DNA of 64,000 bases from Burkholderia sp. 4M9327F10 (GTDB lineage Bacteria; Pseudomonadota; Gammaproteobacteria; Burkholderiales; Burkholderiaceae): the NCBI RefSeq assembly GCF_005503145.1, contig NZ_SCNV01000005.1, forward strand, positions 62,001-126,000. The letters are read 5' to 3'. The notes beneath the pieces were generated by a model that was not told the DNA's origin, ran no database searches, and saw only the letters and a program-made list of their open reading frames with translations. Both the position numbers and the translations under genes were made by a program. Below, piece after piece: positions 1 through 9,359 of this stretch (its first letter is position 1; each line of letters opens with the position of its first letter).

Positions 1-29
1 GTTAGTACATATTCGACAAATCCAGCCAT
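1..29 (-). CDS. Start of an unidentified gene, cut by the left edge
   Basis: On the minus strand an ATG at 29-27 opens a frame reading MAGFVEYVL before the window ends. A strong ribosome binding site, GGAGGA, lies at 42-37, seven bases upstream. Nine residues are too few to identify a product. The call rests only on the start codon and its binding site. Confidence 0.4.
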
Positions 30-287
30 TTCGCTATCCTCCGATCCCGACACGCGTGTGAGAAGCCGTAGCCGTGAGCGTGCACGACCTTCTTTTCGAC
101 GCGACATGAGCGATCCGCTGATCGCCGCTCGCGCTGCCGCACGACTTCCTGACGTTTCCGTCCGGACTGCAAAGACGCGGATCGAGCAAAAGACCCTCGA
201 TTGGTGGAACGCCCCGAGGGACATCGGTGCATCGGGGTCAGCGCGGTACCTCGGCCGGTGGCACGACCGAACAATCGCGGAGGAAAT

Positions 288-1214
288 GTGCCTGCACCAA
301 TCCTGATACACGCCGGTACAGCGCGAACAGAGCACTATCGAAGAATTCTCGAAACCCTTCCGTATCAGGTTGCGTCGACCGATGACACGCCGGAAACCCT
401 AGTCGAGATGGGGATGTTACTTCCGCGCCTGATCGTTCTTGATGCGCGAAGGCTGGGGGCGGAACTGGTTTCGATCATGCAACGGGTAGCCTTTGACCCA
501 AGGTTTGGCCATACACGCGTGTTGGCGGAGACAGACCTGAGCCACGAGCACGTTTCAGCGAGGACTGGCTTAAGGTCAAGGTTGTCGGTCGTACCGCCTG
601 GCGTGTCGTCGTCGGCATTCCTTTCTTTGGCAGTGCAATTGTGCGAAGTCTGCGCGCCCGAAGACTTTCATCGACTGACTCCTCCGTCCCCACCAGGCTA
701 CCCCCTACCCGCTAATGAAGCGGAGCGGCTGCTTGCTGTAACCCGCGCAGGGGTGCTCGATACAGAGCACGAGGGGTGCTTTGACGATCTGGTCTGGATG
801 GCGGCGACGGTCCTTGAGATGCCTATCGCGCTTATCACCGTGTTGACGCCGACGCGACAATGGTTCAAGGCGCGACACGGCATAGGGCTTACCGAAACAC
901 CCCGTTCGCAGGCCTTCTGCAATTACACGCTGTTGCAGCACGACGTGTTCGTCGTCGAGGATGCCATTGTTGACGGCAGGTTCCGGGACAATCCGCTCGT
1001 CACCGGGGAGCCGCACATCCGGTTTTATGCGGGTGTTCCAGTCCATGACGCTGATGGACACCGTCTCGGCGGATTGTGCGTTATTGACCGGGTTGCGCGC
1101 GCCTTCGACGCGAGGCAGCGGCGGCAGCTCTCCGTCCTCGGGGAAGCCGTCTCGGAGAAAATCAGACTTCGCCTCGTCGATCGCCGCGCAAAATGGATGG
1201 GCGCAACCCTGTAG
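288..1214 (+). CDS. GAF-domain signalling protein with a receiver-like N-terminus
   Basis: The protein is a probable cytoplasmic sensor of 308 residues. The C-terminal half (about 140-300) has the pattern of a GAF domain of the kind found in front of diguanylate cyclases and kinases, with the stretches LDTEHEGCFDDLVWMAA, GLTETPRSQAFCNYTL and RFYAGVPVHDADGHRLGGLC. The first 120 residues resemble a degenerate response-regulator fold (ILIHAGTARTEHYRRIL, then LPRLIVLDAR) but lack a clear phosphorylation site context. I chose the GTG start at 288 because GGAGG sits four bases upstream; the frame stays open farther 5'. No output domain is present, so the protein must act through a partner. It converges on the GGDEF-EAL gene to its right, and a link to c-di-GMP is only an inference. 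Confidence 0.7.
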   Translation: MPAPILIHAGTARTEHYRRILETLPYQVASTDDTPETLVEMGMLLPRLIVLDARRLGAELVSIMQRVAFDPRFGHTRVLAETDLSHEHVSARTGLRSRLSVVPPGVSSSAFLSLAVQLCEVCAPEDFHRLTPPSPPGYPLPANEAERLLAVTRAGVLDTEHEGCFDDLVWMAATVLEMPIALITVLTPTRQWFKARHGIGLTETPRSQAFCNYTLLQHDVFVVEDAIVDGRFRDNPLVTGEPHIRFYAGVPVHDADGHRLGGLCVIDRVARAFDARQRRQLSVLGEAVSEKIRLRLVDRRAKWMGATL

Positions 1215-1353
1215 TGGACAGAGGAGGGCATCCGGGCTATCCGCAGGCTGTTGGCTTTTCACTTGCGGTCCGGCGCAGCCGTGGCTCAACCGGTTTGAGT
1301 TTTTGGGCCACCTCCTCGCTGGGGTACTTGCCCGATGGCTGTTAGCCAACGTC

Positions 1354-3787
1354 TCAGGAAGTGTAGGGTTGCTCCGCATTTCGCAGGAGTTCCATCATTT
1401 GCGCAGCCTGCAACGGTTTCGAAAACAGGAACCCCTGTCCGCTTTCGCAAGACCATTCACGTAGGCGGGCTGCCTGCGCATCGGTCTCGATCCCTTCTGC
1501 GGTTACGTCCAGATCGAGAGAGCGGGCCAATGAGATTATCGCCTGCACGATTGCGTCGTCTTCAGCGTTCGTGCCGATGCCTTTCACGAACGACCGGTCA
1601 ATCTTGAGGACATCAAGGGGCAACGCTTTGAGGTAGCTGAGCGAAGAGTAGCCCGTGCCGAAATCGTCAATGGCGATCTTGATGCCCTGAGCCTTCAGCT
1701 TGTGGAGCGTGTGGATGCTTGCTTCCGTATCCCGCATGATGATGCTTTCGGTTACCTCAAGTTTTAGTGATCCGGGCTGGATGGCAGAGAGACGAAGCGC
1801 GCACATGACATCGCCCACGAGTGAGGGGTCTTCAAACTGGCGCGGCGAGAGATTCACGCTGAGTTGAAGCGGCGGCTCCTGCGGAAACATGTCCTGCCAG
1901 ATCGCTGCCTGCTGGCAGGCGGTCTGAAGCACACTACGTCCAATTGAAATAATCAGGCCGGTTTCCTCTGCGATGGGAATGAATTCCGCAGGCCCGATCA
2001 GCCCGCGCTCCGGGTGTTGCCATCGCACCAATGCCTCGACCTCGCGAACCTGTTCTGATAGCAGGTGCACGATCGGCTGGAAATGCACGCGTAGCTCGTT
2101 CCGTTCTACTGCCTGACGCAGATCTGCCTCAAGCGTTAAACGGTCTAGCACATTAAGGCGCATGTGGGAGTCGAACGTCATATAGCGTGCCTTGCCGGCG
2201 CTCTTGGCCCGGTACATGGCGACGTCCGCATCGCGGAGCAGCGTGTCAGCGTCAGTCTGGCTCGGGCTCATCCCGGTATCAGTAAGCGCTATGCCTACGC
2301 TGGCGGTAACAACGTAGCCCCTGCCTTCTAGCATGAACGGGATTTCGAACTGTTTCAGGACGCGCTGCGCGATTAATGTCGCATCGCTCCCGGATTCGCT
2401 TGTCAGTCGATCGAGCAGGATCACGAACTCGTCACCGCCGAGACGGGCGACTGTGTCAGACGGGCGGATACAATCCCCCAGCCGTCGCGCGGCTTCAACC
2501 AGAAGTGTGTCGCCCTGCCGGTGACCGAGGCTGTCATTGACGCGTTTGAAATTATCAAGATCAATAAAGATTAGCCCGACTCTTGCCTGTCGTCGGCTTG
2601 CACGCGCAAGCGCACGGTCGATTCGATCCTGAAGTAACGCGCGATTCGGTAGACCGGTGAGAACGTCGTAGAACGCCTGCTTTGTGAGCTGCTTTTCGAA
2701 GTTCTTTCGCTCATTCAGGTCTCTCAGCGTCACGACAAAGCCGCCGACTGCGTCATCATGCGAAAGATTGGTGACCGAGCATTCGACGTAATGCCAAGTG
2801 TCCTTGATATTGGGCACGCGCAATTCTACCGTGGCCGTCCCGCTCGCAGTTCCGGAGACCTGCCGCCAGACTGCACTAAGGGCGGCTTCGTCCCTGGGGT
2901 GGATCAGATCCGCTAGTGAGGTACCGGACAGATCACCGTTCGGCCCCCCAGAAATCCGATCCCATCGTTGGTGCCTGGTAAAAAATGCCGCCCGTCGCAT
3001 CGCACAGGAAAATGGCGTCTGACGTATTTTTAACGAGCGCATGAAGGCGCCGCTCGTTGCGTCGGTTTGCCCGGAGCGTGGCCTCAACAGTTTGCAGCCT
3101 GTACCGGCGCAGTTCGAGCGCGAAAAAAATGACAAGGGCGAGCCCGATGCCAAAGGCAATCGGAGTCCCAAAGAAAACGGCGCGCTGGATCCAGGCAAGG
3201 TGGCTCAACTGCTCCATCGCCTGGGCACGACGAGCACCTGCTTCCTTGAAGATTGCCTGCTCGATCCTGTCAAATGACGGGTCGGCGTATTTTTCGTCGA
3301 TTTCCTTTACGGTTGCCTGGTCACCGATGTCTGCCGCGGCGAATATCTGTGCGATGTAGGACAGGTACGCGTTATGTTCCTGTAAGAGTCTGTCAATTGC
3401 CGGGGCTTCGCGTGGCTCGAGTATCCGTAAGTGCCTTAAATCCGAATCCAGCGACGCGCCAGCATGGGCATGGGCCCGCCGAACATCACCACCGGGCTCG
3501 AGGCGATACTTCCGCTCAAGAGATTCCTCAGCACCGACGCAATAGCGCGCTTCGTCAAAAGCTTCGCTGATTTCGCTTGCGTGTTCCGCTGCCTTGCCGG
3601 CCTCGTAGCTCGTCCATGCGGCTATGAAAGCAAGAACTGGCAGCAGGACCAGCACGGCGATCAGCCCGACGGTGGCCCGTGCTCCCGAGTCAGCAAGCAG
3701 CAATAGACGAGGCACTCGCCTCACAGACCCGACAATGACGGTCCATTCGTTGAAAAGCATTCGAAACATGATTGCCACTGGTCCCAT
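1354..3787 (-). pseudogene. Membrane-bound PAS-GGDEF-EAL protein, split by a one-base frameshift
   Basis: This gene encodes a c-di-GMP turnover enzyme in two overlapping frames. The upstream frame (to 2933) gives a short cytoplasmic leader, a membrane span (VGLIAVLVLLPVLAFIAAW), a helical periplasmic sensor region, a second span (FFGTPIAFGIGLALVIFFAL) and the start of a PAS domain (LVKNTSDAIFLCDATGG). The other frame carries the rest of the PAS (LSGTSLADLIHPRDE), GGDEF with an intact inhibitory site (RPSD five residues before GGDEF) and EAL (EALVRWQHP, DDFGTGYSS). The frames meet at a run of six C at 2944-2949. Removing one base gives a continuous FWGPNGDLSG. The result may be a real null allele, a slippage site or a sequencing error. 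The start is uncertain: ATG codons at 3787, 3769 and 3760 are all possible, and none has a clear binding site. Confidence 0.8.
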
Positions 3788-4439
3788 TGCATTTGCTGTG
3801 CTGATCAATATCTGATGGTCTGCGCCTCCAGCGCCTGAGGGGGCCGAACACTTCAGTTCCCTGTCGATTAACGGCGTAGCTTTCCCCGTTCTTGAATATC
3901 GCCGCGCGTGATCGAAAAAATTCCGCCGACACGAGTACCACACCGAAGCAACAGGACTCCGACTACAGCCAGAACAAATGGCTTGAAAATGCCATCTGGC
4001 ACCGAAGTGCTGGAATTTTTGTTTTTCGAGAAAAAACTTCTGAAGTTTGTGAACACGCAGCGTCGCATCCTGGCAATCACTCGTCATTGTGCCTTCGCGG
4101 CGACACCGACCGCCGTCGGAAGCAACGTTACGAAAGAAAGGTTCTTTAGGATCACGGTTTGATTTCGGATGACACGGTTTCCCGGCGTATATAACCATGC
4201 GAACTCGCGCATCGATTTTGCGAATGTTTTAACGCACGGTCGCTGACAACATTGATATTAAAAGTCCCAGGAAGAAGACAGGGATTGTCCCTGTTGCGCT
4301 CGTATAAAACCACGAGCGACTTCGGCCGCGGAGAGGTTCGGGAACGTAGAGGTTTTTCCGATGGAACCAGCGAGGAGCGCATGGCGCGCATCAAGCAATG
4401 ACTGATTCGCTCGTCCACCCCGAAAAACCACTGAAGTTT
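3788..4439. other. Stretch with no recognised gene
   Basis: About 650 bases lie between the GGDEF-EAL gene and the next gene. Open frames exist but their translations match no family I know and lack ribosome binding sites. The part next to 3790 should hold the promoter of the GGDEF-EAL gene. Confidence 0.4.
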
Positions 4440-4883
4440 TCAGGACGACTCCCCGGTGACAATCGGTGAGACTGACTTACCGGCGAGAAGGCGTTGCAGT
4501 CGGTCGCGCGCGCTGATAAAACGGTGGGCCGGCAGCGTGGCGAGGTAGCGATCGTATAGCGTCACGATTCTTTCGAGACAGGAAACGTCTTCTGCGGGAA
4601 TAGACCACGCCTCGCCGCGGTTAGCCCTGGCCGTGCTGCGCGTGAGCACACCCTCGGCGTCGCGAAAAAGATCCAGATCCGCCCGGCCGCGCATCGCTTC
4701 ATGAAGAAAGTACGCCAGATAGACGATCTTGAACAGACCCAGAACCAGATCAACATTTCCTTGTCCGCTTCGCATGGCGACGAGCGCAAGATGGTTTTCG
4801 AGTGAAACCGCGCCGGCATGGGCAGCCGGCACCGGCAATAGCATCGCTTTGCTCAGCGGCTCCCTCCTGCGGTTCGTTTTCAT
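4440..4883 (-). CDS. Conserved hypothetical protein
   Basis: The 147-residue product begins MKTNRRREPLSKAMLLPV and contains SLENHLALVAMRSGQGNVD followed by a hydrophobic helix (LVLGLFKIVYLAYFL). The rest is helical and charged. It resembles small proteins found repeatedly in Burkholderia genomes, where some are loosely labelled Fis-family regulators, but I see no helix-turn-helix that would justify that name. No Shine-Dalgarno sequence is obvious before the ATG at 4883. The reading frame is long for this size of gap and the codon use looks genuine. The function is unknown. Confidence 0.55.
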   Translation of the reverse strand: MKTNRRREPLSKAMLLPVPAAHAGAVSLENHLALVAMRSGQGNVDLVLGLFKIVYLAYFLHEAMRGRADLDLFRDAEGVLTRSTARANRGEAWSIPAEDVSCLERIVTLYDRYLATLPAHRFISARDRLQRLLAGKSVSPIVTGESS

Positions 4884-5284
4884 AATGTGGCCAGCATAGA
4901 TTTATCCAGGTCGCCGATCGGCGACGCGCTCTGCGAATGTTGCGAATCATTACACTCCGGCGCCTTCCATGCTAGGGGAAAGCTACGATCCGGGCATTCA
5001 CAGCACCTCAAGAAGCCGAATATGATGCCGAACCGAACGTCGCCAGCGGACGGACGATCCATGCGGAGGTGACGCAAGGGGAGCCGGAAGGAGCAGCGTT
5101 CCGGTCCCGATGGGAAAACGCCGCCGAAAAAGCTGTCCAGCTTAACCGGCTTAAGCTCGTCTTCTCGGGACGCCGGATGGACGATCCAGCAGCCAACGTG
5201 AGCGCCCGGCGTCGTGGCAGACGATGATCGCGGGTTTGCCGGACAGTCCGCCAGGTCGTCTTCCCGTCACCGCGGCGCCAGACG
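4884..5284. other. Stretch with no recognised gene
   Basis: Roughly 400 bases separate the hypothetical gene from the small lipoprotein gene. The open frames here overlap on both strands and none has a family signature or start signal. Confidence 0.4.
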
Positions 5285-5452
5285 TCAGCAATTGCCCTTC
5301 TTGGCCTGCCCCGGCGGGCAGAAACCGTTACCAGGCCCGCCTTGAGGTCCACCCTGCGGCATGATGATGGCGCCTGGCGCATCCGGAACATACAGCGCAC
5401 AACCACTTAGCAAGCCGGCACTCGCCAGCAGAAGAGAGAAGATTATTTTCAT
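5285..5452 (-). CDS. Small lipoprotein
   Basis: This 55-residue protein begins MKIIFSLLLASAGLLSGCAL, a lipoprotein signal with a lipobox (LLSGC) that would place the lipidated cysteine at residue 18. The mature part is short and rich in Gly, Pro and Gln (PQGGPQGGPGNG), ending in FCPPGQAKKGNC. The two late cysteines could form a disulfide. The frame is open farther upstream, but the signal peptide fixes the start at 5452. It lies just downstream of the DUF4382 lipoprotein gene on the same strand, with a strong hairpin between them. The role is unknown. Confidence 0.65.
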   Translation of the reverse strand: MKIIFSLLLASAGLLSGCALYVPDAPGAIIMPQGGPQGGPGNGFCPPGQAKKGNC

Positions 5453-5461
5453 GTTTTTCTC

Positions 5462-5485
5462 AAGGAAGGGCGTGCGCCCTTCCTT
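5462..5485. terminator. GC-rich hairpin between two lipoprotein genes
   Basis: The sequence AAGGAAGGGCG, a two-base loop and CGCCCTTCCTT form a perfect 11-bp stem. It sits between the stop of the DUF4382 gene and the start of the small lipoprotein gene. No T-run follows on the minus strand, so it may be a weak terminator, an attenuator or an mRNA-stabilising stem. Confidence 0.45.
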
Positions 5486-5501
5486 CGTCACGTAGTGATT
5501 G

Positions 5502-6668
5502 TTAGAAACCGAAGTTGACGTTTGTCTGACCGGTTGCCGATACATTGACTGCGGACGACTGGGTCGCCCCGGTGACGCTGTCGGCTTCTGCCGTGTACTG
5601 TCCGGCGGCACTTGCGGCCGGGGACAGCGCGACCGGCAGGCTCCCCGAATAGGTGCCGATCAATGGTGCGCCGGCTGGCAGGTTCAACGCGTAGGTACCG
5701 GTATCCAGATTGGCGTTCGCGCTGGTAATTTCGTAGTTGAGGCCGCTGATCGATTGCAGTGCCCGTACGATGGCCTGCGCACTGACCGGCAGAACGGTCC
5801 CGCTTGCGACGTGCATGACGGAATCCGGCAACGCGATCGGTGCCGACGACGTGGCCACGACCGTCGATGTATTCACAACGACCGGTACCGAGCGGACGAT
5901 ACCCGTAGCAACGTTATTCTGCACAATGACGACATCATAGTTGCCGTTAGTCGAACTTTGCTCGAGCGGGGTCAGCACGAACTGTCCGTTGCTGTCGGCA
6001 ACGGTGCCCTTGATGACATGTCCGTTCTGCTCTGCATAGACAGCAGCCCCGGCTTCGGCGGGCGCGACGTAGCCGGAGATCGTACCACTCACGACCGTCG
6101 GCGTCGCGGTGACGACGGGCTTCAGACTGTACGAGCCGTTACCTTTGTGGACGACCGATTTGCACGCGTTGAAGTCGAGTACGAGATCGACCAGCGTGTT
6201 GGATTGAACCGTGAACGGCCGGATGATCTTGTAGCCGCTTTGCGAGGCGCCTGGCGTGTCGAGCGGCTGCTCGCTGCCGCCGGTCGGAACAATCGAATTT
6301 CCCAGCGTATTGCCCTGATTCTGCGCGAGCACCAGACGAACCTGCTGATACTGGCCGGCGGGCAATGCGGTTTGTCCAAGGTCGGCCAGCACGCCGTTGG
6401 TCAGCGACAGCAGATCGATTTTCTGGGGGCTCGACAGTGCCACGTCAGTCCAGCCGCCGTCGGTGTCACCGGCCTGCGCGTTCGCATTGACGCGAACCTT
6501 GCTGACCGTCACATATACATGGTCGAAACCGCATGACGGGGAGTCAGTCATCTGGACATGCAGCGTGCCCGTGGAAGTGCTGCCGCCATCACCACCACCG
6601 CCTCCACATGCGGCAAGCGCGAGTGGAAACGCCAGCACGCACGTCAGCGTCTTGTGTATCGTTTTCAT
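5502..6668 (-). CDS. DUF4382 lipoprotein
   Basis: The 388-residue product has a lipoprotein signal (MKTIHKTLTCVLAFPLALAA, then Cys21 and a glycine run), so it should be anchored in the outer membrane or at the periplasmic face. The next ~130 residues match the DUF4382 domain: TLHVQMTDSPSCGFDHVYVT, a KIDLLSL strand and LPAGQYQQVRLVL. The C-terminal part has a carboxypeptidase-like or Ig-like beta fold (VVSGTISGYVAPAEAGAAVY) and a Ser/Thr/Ala-rich tail. The start at 6668 is set by the signal peptide; a GGGGGA tract lies upstream of it. Proteins of this type are common in Burkholderia, often near extracellular or stress genes. No ligand is known to me. Confidence 0.8.
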   Translation of the reverse strand: MKTIHKTLTCVLAFPLALAACGGGGGDGGSTSTGTLHVQMTDSPSCGFDHVYVTVSKVRVNANAQAGDTDGGWTDVALSSPQKIDLLSLTNGVLADLGQTALPAGQYQQVRLVLAQNQGNTLGNSIVPTGGSEQPLDTPGASQSGYKIIRPFTVQSNTLVDLVLDFNACKSVVHKGNGSYSLKPVVTATPTVVSGTISGYVAPAEAGAAVYAEQNGHVIKGTVADSNGQFVLTPLEQSSTNGNYDVVIVQNNVATGIVRSVPVVVNTSTVVATSSAPIALPDSVMHVASGTVLPVSAQAIVRALQSISGLNYEITSANANLDTGTYALNLPAGAPLIGTYSGSLPVALSPAASAAGQYTAEADSVTGATQSSAVNVSATGQTNVNFGF

Positions 6669-7164
6669 GGAGGAATCCCCCTTCGTTGTTGTGTGTCCGA
6701 AGGATACGGATAGACCGTGTAAAGATTTCTGGCAAATTGAAACCATCCGTAACTTTGGGAGAGTCGGATGCTTCGGCGACCGTCCCTCCCAAAAAACAGA
6801 AGGGTGGACCTCTACCCGGGACCATCTGATCTGGCGCAGCGACTGTCTCTCTTTGCGCGCCCCAGCATGTTCGCCCGCCGGCAGCGCCATCAATTTCATG
6901 TCGGACAGGATTGGCGATCGTGGTGATCGTTGGGCAGCGTCCGAATCGGCGCCTGATGCGTGGGCCGCGCGGGCGGTGACTGGCGGTCCCTCAAGTGATT
7001 CAGCCTCGATATCGGAACCGGTTGCGTCAGATCGTAGTTATAAACGCTCTCCGTACTGCGCTACGTCTGATAAAACGGCCGTGTTTGGACTCTCGCTTGC
7101 ACGACGGGCCAAGGGGCAAACATCGTTTGCTCTTGTCTCAGGCACTTCGGCGATGCGCAACGAT
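6669..7164. other. Intergenic stretch
   Basis: About 500 bases with no believable gene. The long open frames here are antisense to, or run out from, the flanking genes. The part near 6670-6760 should contain the promoter of the DUF4382 gene. Confidence 0.4.
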
Positions 7165-7461
7165 TCACTGTTCGTCGTCATCATCGTGGTGATGTCTCCA
7201 GTCCCGGTACCGACGATACTCGTGCCAGCGACGCCGTTCCCAGTATTCGCTGTCGTATCCATACGCTGCAGGCGCAGGTGCATAGACTACCGGGGGTGCC
7301 GCATAGACAACGGGTGGCGCCTCGTAGACTACGGGAGGGGGGGCGATATACACGGGTGCTGGCGCTCCGAGATACACGCCAACGTCTACGTGCGCGAGCG
7401 CGGCGCCGGATGCACATCCCGTTGAAATTCCAATTGCCATCAGGAGGGTAGTGCGTTTCAT
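7165..7461 (-). CDS. Small secreted protein with PPVVY repeats
   Basis: The 98-residue protein starts with a Sec signal (MKRTTLLMAIGISTGCASGA, then ALAHVDVG). Several copies of an APPPVVYEAPPVVYAAPP-type repeat follow, then a charged tail rich in Arg, His and Asp that ends HHHDDDDEQ. This layout is common in small periplasmic or surface proteins of Burkholderia and Ralstonia. The His/Asp-rich tail could bind metal, which would fit the neighbouring metal island, but that is inference. The start at 7461 is supported by a purine-rich AGGAGAAAC tract just upstream. Confidence 0.7.
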   Translation of the reverse strand: MKRTTLLMAIGISTGCASGAALAHVDVGVYLGAPAPVYIAPPPVVYEAPPVVYAAPPVVYAPAPAAYGYDSEYWERRRWHEYRRYRDWRHHHDDDDEQ

Positions 7462-7733
7462 GTTGTTTCTCCTGCGGCTGCTATCGCCAGCCGGACAGTG
7501 TTATATATCCTGGGATTATAGGGAGTGGGGTGGGCGGCTAATAGGACCCGGCTGTCACTTCTGTAACCATCGGTAACCTGCGGTTCGCCGGCAGCGATCC
7601 GCCCGGCGAGGGAGCTTTCCGGCGAAGAGTATCGCGGCGTTGCCCTATCCGACAGCGCTTGATGGCACCATACCGGCCTCTGCGCACCGACGTGTATGTT
7701 TTTGACACCGGCAACCCGGCACAGAGGGACTTG

Positions 7734-7920
7734 ATGAAAGTCTGATTATCGAACATGACGCGGATATCACGGCCAACCTCCATGACTATCTCGAGCGGCG
7801 GCAAGGAAATCGGCGTAGCATCAGACGGCGCAATGTGCCTTCATCTGGCTGTGACGCAGCACAGGGCCCATCCTGCAGGACCTGTCGCTGCCCGGCGATG
7901 ACGGGTTGACCCCAAGGCAA
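7734..7920 (+). pseudogene. Relic of a response-regulator receiver domain
   Basis: Read on the plus strand, this segment aligns at the DNA level with the start of the intact regulator gene at 8670. Matching blocks include GATTATCGAA, the ACCAACCT-type stretch, GACTA-CT-GA, the TCxGACGGCG block and the CTGTCG-TGCCCGG-ATGACGG block. Indels destroy the frame, and nothing of the DNA-binding domain remains. It appears to be a decayed second copy of an OmpR-type regulator. Confidence 0.6.
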
Positions 7921-7979
7921 AATCTGGTCTAGTCGTCGAATGCGCACACATCGATTCAAGGAGACTAGACGGCGATGAG

Positions 7980-8533
7980 TCAGGCGGTTGCTTGAGCGGG
8001 CCGCACTTCAACGGTGACATGCGACAGCCCCTTGAAGCGCCCAAGCACTGCGTGATAGAACCGCGAGTCTCGCTAGGCTTGGCTCGTCGCCACCGACACC
8101 ACTGCGCTCATGTGACCTGGACTCACCCCTCATACTTGCAGGTCGACGACCTTGTCGCCACGGTCCCCGATAGCGTTCCGCACGTTCTGCGCCATGCGCC
8201 GGTCGGGATTCGTATCGAGCAGGATTGCGCCCGTGTCTCGCATCAGCCCATAAGATCAGTTTGCAATCACCAGCGCGCCGATGACACCCGCGAGCGGGCC
8301 CATCCGAGCCAGCAAAATGCGCTCGCCAGTAAGAGACCAATGATGGCCAGCACGGAAACCGCTGCATTGGCCATCACGCGGATGTCCGCAGACCGGATGT
8401 TATGGTCGCGAGTCGTTGCTTCGTGCGCGTCGTCGTGGTGTTCATGTTCTTCGAATTCGACTTCGTGCTCGCCTCCCGGCATCCGCACGATGGCTTTGAA
8501 GGCATGCGGCTCAGGAATGTCTTCCTTCGACAC
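7980..8533 (-). pseudogene. dmeF: Relic of a DmeF-type cation diffusion facilitator
   Basis: The minus strand reads as the C-terminal half of a cation diffusion facilitator of the DmeF (Co/Ni/Cd efflux) type. A His/Asp/Glu-rich loop (EFEEHEHHDDAHEATTRDHN) is followed by IRSADIRVMANAAVSVLAII, a membrane stretch, then GVIGALVIAN, YGLMRDTGAILLDTNPD, AIGDRGDKVVDLQV, GHMSAVVSVATSQA and FYHAVLGRFKGLSHVTVEV. It is broken by a frameshift near 8290 and by in-frame stops after VIAN, DLQV and SQA. The N-terminal membrane half is missing. It lies directly upstream of the two-component genes, on the opposite strand. Confidence 0.65.
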
Positions 8534-8669
8534 CAGTTATCCGCCACGGTCCGCCAGCGAGAATGCCCGTTGCGTCCCATCGGGACGTACTGGAGCGGTA
8601 CCATGTTGTCCTCTCCGCATCGACATGAATGTCGTGGCGCCACCGTCAACCCGCCAGGAAGGCCACTCG

Positions 8670-9359
8670 ATGAAATTATTGATTATCGAAGACGACTCAG
8701 CCATCGCGACCAACCTGTACGACTACCTGGAAGGCGCCGGATATGAGGTGGACCTTGCATCGGACGGCGTGATGGGGCTGCATCTCGCGGTCTCCCAGCA
8801 GTGGGACGCGATCCTGCTCGACCTGTCGTTGCCGGGCATGGATGGCCTGACGATCTGCCACAAGCTGCGCGACGAGGCGCGGCGCGATACGCCGATTCTG
8901 ATGCTGACCGCCAGAGATACGCTGGATGACAGGCTCCAGGGTTTCGGACAGGGCGCAGACGACTATCTCGTCAAGCCGTTTTCACTACAGGAAGTGGGGG
9001 CCCGGCTGACCGCGTTGATCAAGCGCTACAAAGGCGAAGTGACGCTAGCGACGCTCCGTTGTGCTGACGTGCATTTCGATCTGACGACACTCGTTGTCGA
9101 GCGCGCCGGGCGGCCGCTCAGGCTGCCGCCGAAGTGTCTGCACCTGCTGCGCATCCTGATGCAGTCGCCAAATCGGGTATTCGGCCGCAGCGAGCTCGAA
9201 ACCGAAGTCTGGGGCGAGCGGTTGCCGGACAGCGATACGCTGCGCGCGCACATCTACACGTTGCGTCGCGCGCTCACCGCGCACGGCGAGGACGATCTGA
9301 TCGAAACGGTCCATGGACTCGGTTACCGGTTCGTGGTGAGCGATGCAAACGCGTCGTAG
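8670..9359 (+). CDS. OmpR-family response regulator, probably metal-responsive
   Basis: This 229-residue protein has an N-terminal receiver domain with the acidic pocket (IEDD), phospho-acceptor Asp51 (LLDLSLPG) and the conserved lysine at 102 (YLVKPF). The C-terminal winged helix (about 128-225) contains PPKCLHLLRILMQSPNRVF and the wing IETVHGLGYRF. The start at 8670 is preceded by CCAGGAAGG; the frame is open upstream, but the receiver begins here. The kinase gene overlaps its end by 17 bases, so the two are co-transcribed and presumably partners. The four 11-bp-spaced heptamers at 10634 and 16264 fit the direct-repeat sites this family binds, so likely targets are the DUF4148 gene and the RND efflux operon. 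The metal sensed cannot be read from the sequence. Confidence 0.85.
   Translation: MKLLIIEDDSAIATNLYDYLEGAGYEVDLASDGVMGLHLAVSQQWDAILLDLSLPGMDGLTICHKLRDEARRDTPILMLTARDTLDDRLQGFGQGADDYLVKPFSLQEVGARLTALIKRYKGEVTLATLRCADVHFDLTTLVVERAGRPLRLPPKCLHLLRILMQSPNRVFGRSELETEVWGERLPDSDTLRAHIYTLRRALTAHGEDDLIETVHGLGYRFVVSDANAS

Noticed and set aside
5499..6536. A long plus-strand open frame of 345 codons
   Set aside because: It is antisense to the DUF4382 lipoprotein gene, which has a signal peptide and recognisable domain. The plus-strand translation has an Arg/Asp-rich, non-natural composition.
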